Source: Zhengitettix transpicula (Eukaryota; Arthropoda; Insecta; Orthoptera; Tetrigidae). Taken from it: a stretch of 64,000 bases of DNA. Below the pieces are notes generated by a model that had not been told where the DNA came from, did no database searches, and was given only the letters and a program-made list of their open reading frames with translations. Shown here piece by piece: positions 11,991-24,245 of the stretch (the stretch's first letter is position 1; each line of letters starts with the position of its first letter). The stretch covers positions 61,624,509 through 61,688,508 of the forward strand of contig CM073594.1 of NCBI GenBank assembly GCA_037074705.1. The letters are read 5' to 3'. The translations under genes and the position numbers were made by a program.

Positions 11991-12449
11991 CTAATTGACG
12001 GATAAAACGGAATAGCGCCGTTGCTCGATACAGAATTGATTTTACAGTTAATTAATTACTAGTGTTAAGCTGTTTCAGGATTTGGCTCCTCCATCCAAGC
12101 GATGAATTGATTCAGGATTATTCACGAAAATATGGACCGATTTCTCCACACGACTCATATTTTCTACAACGCGTGAAAAATTCTAATTGTAGCCAAAATA
12201 TTTAACCAAAGTATAATTTTATGATTTACAAAATTACAGAAAAGAAAACAATTATTCTATTAATATATTATATTTTTTATTAATATAAGTATCTGAAAAC
12301 TTCGTATTTAATGAAGTCGAATAATTATAAACATTAATCATAGTGATTAATATTTCATTCTAGTGTTTCTTCCAATGATTTACAATATTCTGATTAATTT
12401 TATTGTCCGCTTGTCAAAAAATTTCAATAATTATGTAATACAACACTAA

Positions 12450-12474
12450 ATATATATATATATATATATATATT
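12450..12474. repeat. (TA)n microsatellite
   Basis: Uninterrupted TA repeat of about 12 units in AT-rich DNA. Confidence 0.95.
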
Positions 12475-12815
12475 TATATTTAAAAAAGTGTTCTTGTTTT
12501 CCATTACTTTCATACCAGAAATATTCTTCTCTCCTATTTTTTGAAGCATTGTTAACCAGTTTAAGTCGGAAAATTAAGGACGAAACGTATTGATATACTG
12601 CTAAATTGATTTAACAAAATTGTCAATTTCTTAACACTTTCTGACTGTTTTGGCCACTTGGAAGATTAATTTTTAAAAAAATTTGATTTTATGTCAGCTT
12701 AATACGTAAATTACTTGTGAAAAACATATTTTATTACATTATAGATAAATAAATTCTGGAATTTATAATAATATAAGTAATTAAACAAAATGTCTTTAGT
12801 TACAAAATTTTTTAT

Positions 12816-13025
12816 TAACCAAACAAATTAAATATACCGACGTTTCGTCCTTCAGATTAAACCTGAAGAGGTCCTCAAAAAACACGGGAATTTTATAATT
12901 TGTAAAGGAAGTTTCGTTATTTGTTTTCCGAAACTAAAAATGTTTTGTACAAGACCTTTATTCATTTTTAGTGCCTTTTCAGGTTTAAGCTGAAGGACGA
13001 AACGTTGTTATATTTAATGAACATT
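12816..13025. mobile_element. Palindromic hammerhead-signature element
   Basis: Left arm AATTAAATATACCGACGTTT then CGTCCTTCAGATTAAACCTG is mirrored by right arm CAGGTTTAAGCTGAAGGACG then AAACGTTGTTATATTTAATG. Both arms carry CTGAAG joined directly to GACGAAACGT, so stem II is deleted. On the + strand CCTGAAGAGGTCC is present at about 12869. About 90 bp of unique centre. Confidence 0.6.
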
Positions 13026-14404
13026 TTTTTTTTACTGAAGACCAATTTTTAATTTGTCTATAAAATTTTTACCTTTAATTACAATGCCGTGACATTCGTG
13101 AAAATTTTTTTTAATTTTCCTCAACAAACAATACTAATTACATAAATAAATACCCAATTAACAGACAAATAAATACCACTATTTTTGATTGCACAGTTTC
13201 TCAAGCTTTTTATTTATTAGGTTCAAAAATTATTAAATATTATGTAAAATAATATTGAATAATTTTTTTTTAGAAAATAAAGGGTCTGTGGTATTTATTT
13301 AGCATTTATTTTTATCTATTATTTTGCTATTTATTTTCCTATGATAGTCTTGTTCCGTTTTTCAGCCGCGTCTTGAATATAGTTTGTGTTATAATTGAAA
13401 ACAAGAGTGTACTTACTTAGAGCAATGTAGAACAGAATTTCTTGGAATTTCAGACGTTTATGATCTTGCGTGCCGCGTTTGGTCGTCGTCGTTGTTCGGG
13501 ATAAGTCAGTGACGTCTATAAATATCGCTGTTATGCACCAGCTCGCGGCAACTACACACATGTAAATATATGTATATAAAAAAAGGAGAATTTGTAGCAG
13601 GGAATTACATTAGAATGTCCGTTTTGAATATAAAACAGCTGTGCAATTTACAAAAGCACTGCGCATGCTGGTCTGACTTGGCAGCCTTTTACCCTGATTG
13701 CCAAGAACCCTCCGCGCATGACTCATATGCCATTTAGGTCCGTGAGCTGCAAAACGTCTTTGTTCGTCTGTGTCCAATCGCCCAAGGCTCGATGGATATA
13801 AAGCTGCTTACTTCTGATGTAACGGGCAGGAAAAAAAACACCCGGGATTTACAATCGCCACTAAGAAATCTGGACCGACTTTCATGTAAACAAATGAAAG
13901 ATATTTTTTATATTTGCGATTATTTATTTAACGGGTCTTACCTGCATAAAACAAACGCTACCATTTCCCAACCTTGTATTCCCGGTTGCATAGATTTAAA
14001 AATTTATTAGGTTTTTGTTCCATTAGTCCCAGAAATAGGAAAATAGTATATGTCTATAAGATACATACCAAATTTCATATCGACAAACAAAATCTAAGAA
14101 AATTTAAAAGTGCCAGACGTTTTGACTGGGATTTACGACGTTTTCCTAATTAACAGCGAAAAATTTAGACTGGAAAATAGCTAATCAAAAATGCTCAAAT
14201 TAATTTCGGAATCAACCAGAACAATATTATAAGGAAAAATACGTACAATGAATTTTTTCACTTTTCTGTGGTATGATGTCATTTAAAATAATACAATCAT
14301 TATTTTAAAATATCCATTTTCTGTATTTTTTAAGTCTAAGTCTGCTTTTTCTGGTTCTATCAAAGAACACAAAGATCCTATTAATACGTTTTCCACTATC
14401 AATT

Positions 14405-14720
14405 TTGTTTAAGAAATTAATTGTTCAAATTCTGACATTTGTTATATCGGCCAAACTAAAAGAACTTTAAATAAAAGAGTATAAATAATATTAAACTGTC
14501 AACTTGTAAACACAATTCTATCACTAAACGTTGCATCAAATTTATTCAGTGATTCTAGTTTGACAACGTCTCGTCTATTTTAGACAGAGAACCATAATTT
14601 TGGAAAAGATTAATTTCTCAAATTTTTATGTTAAAAATCAACCCTAATACTGATAATATCAAGCACGATACAGAAGATCTTAATAAGTTATATGATGTTT
14701 TATGTTAAGTTATTTGGCTT
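14405..14720 (+). pseudogene. Penelope-like GIY-YIG remnant (third, longest)
   Basis: CSNSDICYIGQTKRTLNKRV starts near 14425. Further on, in shifted frames, DNVSSILDREP-like and WKRLISQIFMLKINPNTDNI with KHDTEDLNKLYDVL match the C-terminal part of Penelope-like polyproteins up to the stop. At least two frameshifts and internal stops. The 3' untranslated end follows at 14773-14915. Confidence 0.7.
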
Positions 14721-14772
14721 ATATATTTTATTTTTGTTCTTAATTTCCAATCCTTTGTATTTCGCCGTTAGA

Positions 14773-14915
14773 AAAATACTCTAATCCGCGCCAAAACGTC
14801 CGACACTTTAAATTTTATTAGTTTTTTTTCTCTGTTTTAAGTTCGTCTGTACGAAGGTCGTTTATAGTATTATTATTTTTTTAACAGACGTTTATTTGTA
14901 TGTTAATCAAAACTG
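14773..14915 (+). mobile_element. Penelope-like element 3' end with decayed hammerhead motif
   Basis: Follows the coding remnant by about 55 bp and is homologous to 7490-7640. GTTAGAAAAATACTCTAATC then CGCGCCAAAACGTCCGAC looks like a mutated CTGATGA...CGAAACGTC hammerhead core. The GTTTTAAGTTCGTCTGTACG segment is shared with the 7.5-kb copy. Confidence 0.55.
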
Positions 14916-14919
14916 TTAT

Positions 14920-15440
14920 GTAAATCTTTGTAAACCGGAATTATCAGTACGTATATATTTTGCTGTTTTGTGTATTATCAGACAAACATTAAAATTTCTA
15001 CAATATATGTACAAGGCAATATTAAAACCCCATGATTTCGAAATAAAGTTAAGTTAACGCGCAACACAAACTTTGGACTCGTATTCACTTAACTAAATTT
15101 TTCTGTGGTAAACTGAAGATCAGAAGTGTAATCATTTCTGTTGTGATTATATCCAGAAGTTTCTCGTAGACATTCTCATATTTTTTAAATCGAACTCGTC
15201 ATTGTTCTGTTTGTTTTATTCAAAATTCCCTGATCATATTGAATCTAAATGAATACAGAATTCCAGCAAAGCTGATAGTGTTTACAGTGCTTGTTGTTTG
15301 AAGCTTTATTTTTCTCAGTCATTCATCCAGTCCAATTTTTTTTTCTTTGATTGTACGTCTTGAATGGCATCTGATATTTTCTTGTCGATATTCCTACAGA
15401 GGCAATGAAAAACCTTTCCAATAAATCCGTATTAACCACG
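14920..15440. other. AT-rich spacer, nothing recognised
   Basis: No coding frame, repeat or structured element was identified by eye. Confidence 0.4.
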
Positions 15441-15830
15441 GTAGATTAATTTGAATATATTCCCGTTTTCTGCGGCGTTGAGCACATCGCATTTGTCAAT
15501 TGCGGAATTGCTTACAGCGCCCTACCGGGAGTTTCGCATTATCGCAAAAACCGATGTGTCTGTGTGTGTCCGAACGAATGGCGGCCGCGCGCCATTCAAG
15601 GGTGACAAACGATCGCGCTCGCTCACAAAAGCATCTAAATCTGCAAATGAACAGTTCTGCATATGATGCAGTGCATCTGTCGAATATATACACTCGTATA
15701 TACATAATCTTTGTTGTGTGTGTGGCGGGCACCTGCGACGGAAAGCACGAGTCACGTAGAATTCACTCACTGAGGAGGAGGGGGGGGGGAGTGCGAATAG
15801 GGGACAAAATATACATATGGGGTGGATAAC
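15440..15830. other. GC-rich island, candidate regulatory DNA
   Basis: CpG-rich block (GGCGGCCGCGCGCCATTC near 15581) ending in a G-run (GAGGAGGAGGGGGGGGG) at about 15771-15789. Several open frames overlap on both strands here (up to 140 codons); none resembles a known protein, as expected for GC-rich DNA that lacks TA-containing stop codons. Confidence 0.3.
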
Positions 15831-17525
15831 TTCAGTATAAAGCTTCAAAATTTCAATTGAGTTGGAGTTACGGTTGTTTGAATAACCAACAAAAAAAATT
15901 ATATATATTAAATTGGCACGAACGATATTGTGAGCCTTAGTCATGCATTCAGTAGTTCACGTTGAACGACATACATAAATATCCTGGAGTTAAAAAATAA
16001 CAGTAAAAGGTTCGCCGAATAGAAGTGAAACTTTTACGATAATAAAATACGAAATTTGTGGAATAACTAATTGCAAAAATTGAGACGAATTTAAAAAGTT
16101 TTTGAAATAGAACACATTTCATGAATGAACAAAGTTATTTACGGATTTATAAATAAAATAAAATTCGTTATAATTAAAAATTGAACTTAACCTGACAAGT
16201 ATTCAAACAGTTAGTGTAAACTAGATATAAGTCAAAATTAATGTATAAACCTTAAAATTTACAAAAAACTAAACTTTTAGTTTACGCTTGTTGAAATTGT
16301 TAAATTTTTTATACAATTTTACAAAATATTTAATTCTTTAATAATATACACCTGAGGAGGTCCGTAAAGTAAGGAATCAAACATTATTTAATATATCGGT
16401 GTAATATTTTAATTTATTGTGAATTTTAAGTTTAATATTTATATATTCTCACTTAATGGCCAATAAATAGGTCATTAATGATATACATCTGACTATTTAA
16501 GAATAAAACTCAGCCTTTTAAAGTCAGGAAAAGATTATTAACTGAAAAAAACGGTTCGTTGTATTTTTAAATCAGAAAAAGATTTATAATTAAAATAATT
16601 TTATTTATAATTTAAAAAACGGATCGTTGAATTTTTTTAGTTATAAATATTTTTATGTCTTTAAAAGGCTATGTTTTATTTATAAATAGTTCATATTTTA
16701 AAGCTTACATTTGTATTAACCTTTAATATTCACTAATTTATTTATTCATCAGTCTCCATGCTTCAAGAAAATCTATACTTGAACTTCAAGATATCTGAAA
16801 ATATGACAATTATATTAAATATTTAAGTTTAGAAATCGGTTTTTGGGGTAACTCGACTGTACTATTTTAAATTTACAAAAACAAGGTGACGTTGATGTTT
16901 CTGATTGGTGCTCTCCCACGAACTCTGTTGTGACGTAACTTCACTTTTCGTGGAGTTACTCAATGTTTCTCCCAAGTAGCCAACACTAGGGCTACAAAAG
17001 AATTATTATTATGTTATATTTGTCTGACTTCATTGAACAAAATTAAAACAAATAGGAAAATTTCAGCCAATAAATTTAGAAATATTATTCAACTGAACAA
17101 CTGAAATTTAATGAAGCTCTCTCGTTTCATGTAGTAATTACAATTAAAGTGTTGTCACATTTTGTACGCGCTCACTTGATATTTTAATTAGTTACAGATC
17201 AATTCAGCGTTTCTGGCACTGAGTGATACGAAATAAAAATATCGTGCGAAAAAGGATGAAAGTGACATTTACAATTTGGTTGCGAATAATTGGAGAATAA
17301 AATGTTAAAAGTTATGTTGAAGGCGGGAAAAATGTAACACTACTTTCATGGAAAAATTATTAAACATCCTATCTTCCGTGAAAGGACGTATATTTTTATT
17401 GGAAAATAATACCACGTAGTCCTTATCCTGTTTTTTTTATTAACGTGACTAGGACATATAACAACAGGCGTTTCTTACACCTATAACCAACATTTAACCG
17501 AAATATATTAATTTTTAATTGATTA
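15831..17525. other. AT-rich non-coding DNA with repeat fragments
   Basis: No gene. 16490-16700 (CTTTTAAAGTCAG, AACGGTTCGTTG and its near repeat AACGGATCGTTG) resembles the terminal region near 63270-63310 and appears palindromic. CACCTGAGGAGGTCCGTAAA at about 16350 is another fragment of the hammerhead-signature family (CTGAGGA with no GAAAC partner). Confidence 0.4.
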
Positions 17526-17529
17526 CTGG

Positions 17530-17756
17530 ATACATGATAAGAGAAAACAATCAAATACAGACTAAAGAAGTGACTATATACATTTTACACAATGTTTCTG
17601 GAAACCTTGTTCGTTTCTCCAGTTTGTAAGAAAACTAAAAAGTATAGATTAACACAACCGCATAGTTCAGTTGACAAACTCAAAAGGTTTCCAGAAACGT
17701 TGGATTTATATCAACATTTCTTTTGTCTATACTTGTCTATTTTAACTTATTATTAA
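17530..17756. mobile_element. Palindromic element, AGCCAAATACAGACAAAAG family
   Basis: Left CAAATACAGACTAAAGAAGT and right TTTCTTTTGTCTATACTTGT are inverted. The inner arms are AATGTTTCTGGAAACC and GGTTTCCAGAAACGTTGG. On the + strand TTGACAAACTCAAAAGG then TTTCCAGAAACGTTGG is one step from a CTGACGA...GAAACGTT hammerhead core. The minus arm reads CTGGAGA...GAAACATT. Confidence 0.6.
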
Positions 17757-18145
17757 TTTTCAAAACAATCTATATTTTTCATTTTAAAACAGCAATTGGC
17801 AGAGTTTTATTGAAAATAAGACGCCCGAAAAATAAGCTTTTATGTTGAAAATGGAAGTGACAAAAGCACATAATGTAATGCGTGACTTTTTTACAATAAA
17901 AATACGATAAAGACAACGAAGTTAATTTTTATAACAAGGAAAAATTATCTTGAGTAAAGGATCGACTTAGAATCCTGCGATTACAGCGGAATTGGGACCA
18001 ACGTTGACTACTTTTGGTCAATTTTTGTTGCTCAATATTGTTGTACCTTACTCAAGGCAGTATTTAGAAGCAATGTTTTTAATATTTCAAATATTTCACC
18101 AACTGCTAATTACTAATGGTGATCATAAACATGATATTGGTTTTA

Positions 18146-18375
18146 CAATGAGAGTCGTTCTGGGCTGTCAACGAATAAGAGCAGAGAATTAGACGAACGT
18201 TTCCACGTCTCCAATAATGAATGACAAAAATAAAACCTTACTACAGCTGCGTAGACAATAATATGTGACAACGTCGTACGAAATTGATTCGACGGCACAC
18301 TGAAGAGCTTCAAGGTCAAAACGCGCTATCATTTCAAAATAAATACAGTTTGATATCGCTTTACATTTTGTACTC
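18146..18375 (+). repeat. Dispersed repeat A, copy 1
   Basis: About 230 bp aligns in the same orientation with 46062-46275: GGGCTGTCAACGAATAAGAG, GAATTAGACGAACGTTTCCA, AATAATGAATGAC, CAACGTCGTACGAAATTGAT and GAAGAGCTTCAAGGTCAAA. In the second copy it can be read as protein, but here stops interrupt it. Family not recognised. Confidence 0.65.
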
Positions 18376-18589
18376 AATTTTATTTTTAAAATTATAACAA
18401 CAAAAAGAAACGTGCTTTTGTGAAAGTTTGTACTGTGCCTTCTTCCATGGTTTCATTAAAACGACGTTTCCGAGAATAAGCGAACCAACACATTTTTATT
18501 CGAGTTACAATGTGTTTTTTTTCCTTCCCCTCTTCATAAAAGTATTTTAATTTCGCGTCGTCTTTATTACCTTAAATGACATGAAGCAA

Positions 18590-19640
18590 CAAATGTCACC
18601 AGAATTGCAATGTTTGCTCGACGTACAAGCTGCTCGTAAATTGCTTTCTCGTATTATTTTTATTTTTTTGCCTTTTTTTCCGTGTTTCAAATATCACTCC
18701 GCAGCCTAAGCTCCCGTGAATATAAATTTCTCTTTGAAAAATAAAAAGACACGACGCCTCATACGTGCGTTTGCCCAACGTATTTCGCGCCGTGAAAAAG
18801 AAAACCAGGAGTTCTAATTAGCGCAGATTTCACGGAACTGCGAGTACACAAAATTCATAATTCCGGCAGCTAGCGGGAGAGATAAAAAAAGGAGAAAAAA
18901 TATATATAAACGCCCCAACGTATGAATTAAGTCAAAAGAATTTTTTTATAAGCGCCCAAGCACTCACATACTCGCCTTTGCAAAAGAAGAAGGGTGGTTC
19001 GGCATTTTGGGGTTGGGGTGGGGGTTTTTGGGAGAGAGAAAAAAAGGAGTGCTCGGCGATTCAAATACGAAGGCAAACTTTGCAGATGGAAATTCGCGCT
19101 TTTCAGACGGCAGCTCCCTTGAAAAAGTTACCCACCACCACCCCTACAGCCACCAAATATGAGGTGAAGGTCTGCCATACAGAGGGAAGATAGGGGGGGA
19201 ATAAAGAAAGAAATTGGGGTGCGGGGGTTGGAAGATCCATAAGCGTGGCGGGTCTATCCTTGCTATATTAATAAAACAAATCAAACAGACTTTGAAAAAG
19301 TCGGCTCCCTCAGCTCCGTCTCTGTTTCCCATATCCTTCAACCTTCCTCCCGACACCCCCTCCTCTTTAATTTCATATTTCAACAGCAGCAGCAGCAGTA
19401 GCGAAGCAAACACAGCCCCGTTTAACCCCGGGCGCCAGCGACGCCGGTAAATTCCTGCCTTGATGATCCCTGGAGACGTCAAAATTTCATTTAGAACCGC
19501 GATTTCTGCGTGCATGTGCGCGCGGAGGGTTCGTTTTTTTTCCCTTCTTCTTCTTCTTTCTGCCGCGCCGCGCGTAGAATCGCGAGGGGGTGGGTTGGGG
19601 GATGCCATGAATAATGTACGCGTCTGCCCGGAGAATTAGC
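18590..19640. other. Compositionally skewed region with CpG-rich and low-complexity DNA
   Basis: Includes GTTCTAATTAGCGCAGATTT at 18811, a G-rich run at 19000-19050, purine/pyrimidine strand asymmetry, (CAG)5 at about 19386-19400 and CTTCTTCTTCTTCTT at about 19545. The 154-codon minus frame 19144-19608 is Arg-, Pro- and Leu-rich low complexity and is not accepted as a gene. Confidence 0.35.
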
Positions 19641-20070
19641 CATCCATTATTTGCGCAAGGAGAGCGCCTAATAAGGTTGCGCGCCCAACTTCTTTAATCT
19701 AGCGCACCTCCTCCCTTTTGCCACGGGCTTATCGCCGGATATAAATTATTGCCGCGTCTTTCCCCAGAGAGAGTGAGAGCGCGAAAGATATTCCCGTGTC
19801 TTAGGCGGTCCGAGTTATGTGCCTTGGGGAACTCGCAGTCCTCAGCAGGAGCGTATATCAAGACGTTGCCGAAGGGCCTCTATATCCATTATCTGCGGCA
19901 CAGAGAGGAAGACGGATGCTGCAGCGCGTCCAAATTTCTGTTCCTGTTTCTTTCTCTGCTTTACTCTCAATGTAACGATCCAGGGAACGGGATCCGGTCA
20001 CTTGCACGATGCACATTTTCCCGGCGACATTATCCCAATTGACAAATTTGACTGGTTAAAATCCTGATGG
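19640..20070. other. GC-rich island, candidate conserved non-coding element
   Basis: Unique-looking block with CATCCATTATTTGCGC, GCCTAATAAGGTTGCGCGC and CTTATCGCCGGATATAAATT. No coding signal; the frames on + are short and unlike any family known to me. It ends abruptly at 20060, where AT-rich DNA resumes. Confidence 0.3.
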
Positions 20071-20269
20071 GTCATTTTATCGAAAAGTATGGATATTTTT
20101 GTGAAATAGGTCATAATAATAAAACACTTAATATGTTAGTTATCTCATACGTGATTATTATTTTCAAATTAAGTAATTAATTAATGCATGGAACAATTTC
20201 AACAAAAACTTGGTACACGTGTCACTTACGATACAACAAGTAACACTGCGTATTTAATGAAAATCTAGT

Positions 20270-20610
20270 ACCCTTTTTGGAGGCGGTGGAAGGGTTGGGA
20301 TTTTGTACAGTCTAAATTGCCGACGAATAAATAGTTTACGGTGTCGCTTAGATACATTGTGTCGGTCTTGATGTTTCTAGTGTTTAATTTCAACCATTTA
20401 TGACATTCGGAACATATGTAGGGGTGGGGGTAGAAGGGGGTGGCAAAAATAGTGCAATAACGACGGGGATTCGTGTCGAATCCGGGGTTTTGGTAGTCGC
20501 CGATTTTAATTATGACACTCCATCACGGTTAAGTTTAATAAACTCCGGCGGCTCATGCAAATAATTTAGACAAGGACCCCAGACACATTGTGTGGTAATG
20601 ATATTATCCA
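20270..20610. promoter_or_regulatory. Candidate enhancer with perfect POU octamer beside a TAAT core
   Basis: ATGCAAAT at 20555-20562 is a perfect octamer and is followed at once by AATTTA. The block also contains CATTTATGACATTC and TTTTAATTATGACAC homeobox-type sites, and its composition contrasts with the flanks. POU and LIM-homeodomain proteins commonly act together, so control of Lim3 or a neighbour is plausible but unproven. Confidence 0.3.
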
Positions 20611-20619
20611 TCTTTTTGT

Positions 20620-22400
20620 GTGAATTGGCTGACTTTCTTATTCATTATTTTCAATTAGACGCTTTTTTTTCATTTTTTCAAACAATTTAGAGCTAAAATA
20701 TAATTTGAATAAAACCAATATCAGTTATATAACATATAAAATACCTGACGCCAAGCCTAATCATATTTAATAATTAAATTGTGTTGAAAAATTAGTTTTA
20801 TTTTTAATACATTGCAGTTAGTTGCACCTTTCGGAAAAATCACTTATCCGGATAATGATCTAACGGTCGTTCGGGATGTTGTCGTCGGTCAACTGTCTGT
20901 CGGGATTTTGTTCTAGACTTCCAACAGTAGTTTGTATGACTCGTTATTTTCTCTACAATTATTTAAATTAACTACCGTGAAAGCCAGATAATACATTTAA
21001 TTTTAACTAAAAACTTTATACAAAACTTCAGCATCAGTAAATAAGTTTTTACAATAAAAAATAATTATTAAATTCTCATATTTTTCAGTTATTATGTTCC
21101 CCAAATTAGGGACGAAAAGTAATGGTTTTTTCCTGTTTTTTCTATTTGTTTTGATTACAATATTAATGTCATTATAAACTAAATTACTAGTTTAACGTGT
21201 GCAATAATTTTATTTTAATGTAAAAATGTGAAAATAATTCTGTAGACTCATTAATAGAAGATAACAGTGGTTAAGTAAACATTTGTTTACTAATTATTTT
21301 TATTTAAATCCTTTATTTACTTCTCCATCTAATTATAGAAATTTAATAATTTTAACTATTTATTTCCGGTTTACTTAAACACATCAATGTACGTGAAGTT
21401 CTTTGGAGACTTTTTCGGGTTAATTGGAGATTGAAGTAACGAAAAACCCTGATCTACAGTTAAATGAATAAAAATTGTCATAAAATTTGTGGGCTGTACA
21501 ACATCTTTTACTTAACTTCAGTGATAATTGTATGCAGAAGTAAATAAATATCGACTGGAATCGCTCAGATGGTAGAAAGGACACACGCTCACGTAGCAAG
21601 TGGAGGTCACGGGGTTCGATTCGTGGTCCCGGATGAGATTTGTCCATCCTGATGCTTTAATTCAGAGAGATTTTTCGAAATCATTTCTTCTTTTTCTAAA
21701 AAAAAATCGTTTCTTCTGTTCTTTAATATGATTAATTTTATTATCTTCATAACATTATAAGTAAAATACATGCAGTTGAATTTTATTGTTTTGGCTCGAG
21801 TATTGAATAAATTACGTATTAATTGAAGTTATGTTTTGTAACTTCTTAAATGGTAGGACATTTTGTCATCGATTATTCTATCATTAAAAACTGTCTTGTA
21901 TTTCACATGAAAACAATATAGTTTTTTTAATCATTTTCAAAAAAATAATTATGCAAGTAAAAATTTACAGAACCCCGTGGCAATTATTTTTGTGACTGCA
22001 GCCTGTCATTAAAAAGAATTGAATGATTAAAAAAGTCTACAAGCAGAGGATAAAATAATTTATTTAACTTCCGTCCAAAAATCATACAATAAGCTATAGG
22101 CCTATCGTGAAGATATTTGGTTGTTTTATCCTTTTGCCTTGAAGTGTAATTGTCCAGATTTTTCAACAATTTTAAAACTAAAAATTTGATAAACATGACG
22201 AGTTTCCAGGAATAATATTTATATACTGATTATTCCTCGCATGTTTCATTTCCATTTTTATGGATTATCGTGTAATAATGTAATGAGGATTTGTCATTGT
22301 GTGTTTTACGTTGATACGAAAACTTTTCGTTTTGTGTTTTACAATGATACAAAAACTAATTATGCACATATAACACAGGTGCGTTGACACAAAGTAAGGA
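20620..22400. other. AT-rich non-coding DNA
   Basis: Apart from the SINE-like copy at 21545-21665, no gene or structured element was found. A GGGACGAAAAGT fragment at about 21110 belongs to the hammerhead-signature family. Confidence 0.4.
21545..21665 (+). mobile_element. tRNA-derived SINE
   Basis: TCGCTCAGATGGTAGAAAGG resembles a tRNA D-arm/A box, and GGGGTTCGATTCGTGG contains a B box (GTTCGATTC) about 40 bp later, the spacing expected for RNA polymerase III promoters. The tail TCCATCCTGATGCTTTAATT is shared in reverse orientation with copies near 30.97 and 32.37 kb. It is not a functional tRNA gene because the acceptor stem does not pair. Confidence 0.7.
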
Positions 22401-22419
22401 CCTTTTTCAGCATTCACCC

Positions 22420-23000
22420 TTTTACAGTTCGTATAAACAAAGATGAAGGTAAAAATGGAACCAATTTTTGGATGTTCTGATGAGAAGAAACAAGCACAGA
22501 CACGTAATTAAATTGTCCGCGCGTGTGATTATAGATATATTAATATATATGTATCTGAGGGATGACCTATCACGAAACACAGACTGGCTTTTCGTCCGCA
22601 TTTGTTGCGCCGGGCCTTTTTTTTTTCGTCCTCTATCGTTTCTTTTGAAATCATCAACCGTGGCGACAATGAGAACGCACAATAACAACATTCCTTTGTG
22701 TTTTACTCTATGCATCAAGTCTCTCGTTTGTCCTCCTGTCAATGCTTTTGTCGACGCTGCCCATCATAATCGGCTCGCCGCTGTTTTCCGTTGTAATTAA
22801 TTGCAGTTTCCGTGTCTGCAATTAAGCCACACACACCTGTGGTTACGAAACAATACGAGCAGCCGCCCCCGCACACACCAACCTGTTGTTGGAGGAACTG
22901 CTTTCTTTTCACCGTCGTTTACCATCGATCGTTACCTTTATCTCCTCTACCTGTTTTATATTGTATTCGCCAACAAAAGGTGTAGATAAAGGGATATCTA
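22420..23000. other. GC-richer island, candidate regulatory DNA
   Basis: Non-repetitive block with CAATTAAGCCACACACACCT, TTGTAATTAATTGCAG and ATCATAATCGGC. Overlapping open frames on both strands up to 110 codons have no recognisable family. Confidence 0.28.
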
Positions 23001-23709
23001 CAGGCGCGTACAAGTGAAAGGGTGTCCTCGTAAATGGAAACATTGTCTCTGGAAATGTTTTACCTTCCCGGATGATAACAGAAAGGCAGCGAATCATAAA
23101 GGACTCACTTTTAATTTCAGAGACAACGTTGATCGGAATCATTACTAACCGGTTGGTTAGTTCCCCGCGGAAGGAGCTTGATATACTAAGGATGGTTTCA
23201 AAATATTTTGGTTGGAGAGGATGTGGAAACGAAATTTATATCCTTGTTAATAATAATATATATATAAATATCAATTAGTGAGTGTCGTAGACCCAAGTAG
23301 TTAGTCCGCCGTCCTGCTCAGAGGGTTAGGAAAAAACTTTCATTCTATTCAGTGACAGTTTACATGAGGGTTGATGGTCTCTCACCTCTTTAATAGCATA
23401 GAAAGGATTGGATAAAATTGATTGCGGAAATGGAGAACAAAGTAAGCTCTTCGTATATCAAAATTTTGTTTTAACATTTAAATTATTCACATCTTCAAAA
23501 TTTAAATAAATTAACAGAAAAACTGCGAAACAGTTTTATTGTTCAATTAAGGCAAATACAGTCAAAATGTTAAAAAAAAATTAAACCAAAAATTAGTTTT
23601 ATTACAACGTTTCGTCCAAAATTTTGCAAATTTTTCAGGTGAGCAAGAAAAATACCATTTTGAATTTAGAGCCATACGACACTATTCTAAATTCAAAATT
23701 TTTTTTTAC

Positions 23710-23743
23710 CTGAAGAAATCCCCAAAATTGTGGACGAAAGGTT
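23710..23743 (+). ncRNA. Hammerhead-like core, near intact
   Basis: CTGAAGA at 23710-23716 preceded by AC, then AATCCCCAAAATTGTGGAC and GAAAGGTTGT. One change (GAAAG for GAAAC). Stem II UCC/GGA can pair across a loop. Confidence 0.4.
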
Positions 23744-24212
23744 GTTTTGTAACGAATTTTTGAATTAATACATTTTTCTGACATATTTGCTGCGCTTCTT
23801 ATTCATTTATAAAAGATAATTGTCAGATTTTATCAAAATTTAAAAAATGACTACAATATTACGAAGTTTCGCCCACAGTTTTTGGATTTTTTCTCATGGG
23901 GTAAAAGGCCAAAATAAAAAAGGGTACACAAATTACAAATGTAAAATTTATCAATGATATAATCTCATAATTTATTCAAATTTACATATTTTAATTAATA
24001 TTGTTGTAAATTTTACTTGTATAATATTCTTTATAAATTTTGCTTATACAGACCTATAATATGATGTAGTCCAAAAATAGTGGACGAAACATCATAATAT
24101 TGTATTTATTTTATAAATTTTGATAAAATCTGACGATTATCTTTTATAAATGAATAAGAAGCGCAGCCAATATGTCAGAAAAATTTATTAATTCAAAAAT
24201 TCGTTTGATTAC

Positions 24213-24245
24213 AACGTTTCGTCCACAATTTTGCGACTTCCTCAG
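24213..24245 (-). ncRNA. Hammerhead-like core with intact catalytic boxes
   Basis: Minus strand: CTGAGGA, then AGTCGCAAAATTGTGGAC, then GAAACGTTGT. CUGANGA (N = G) and GAAAC are intact; GUU provides the G16.2-U16.1-H17 cleavage site in a minimal stem III. Stem II has GUC/GAC plus a distal pairing CAA/TTG. One unpaired A sits at the stem II base. Confidence 0.45.

Noticed and set aside
15522..15944. 140-codon minus frame
   Set aside because: Shadow of a CpG-rich block; the opposite strand is also open and neither reads like a protein family.
19144..19608. 154-codon minus frame
   Set aside because: Low-complexity Arg/Leu/Pro composition generated by G-rich and (CAG)n/(CTT)n tracts.
21545..21620. 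Possible tRNA gene
   Set aside because: Pol III boxes are present, but the acceptor and anticodon stems do not fold; a repeat tail follows, so it is a SINE.
23710..24245. Interpretation of the palindromic repeats purely as DNA-transposon MITEs
   Set aside because: Not fully excluded, but ends lack a consistent target duplication and the conserved part is the internal CTGANGA/GAAAC pair rather than the termini.
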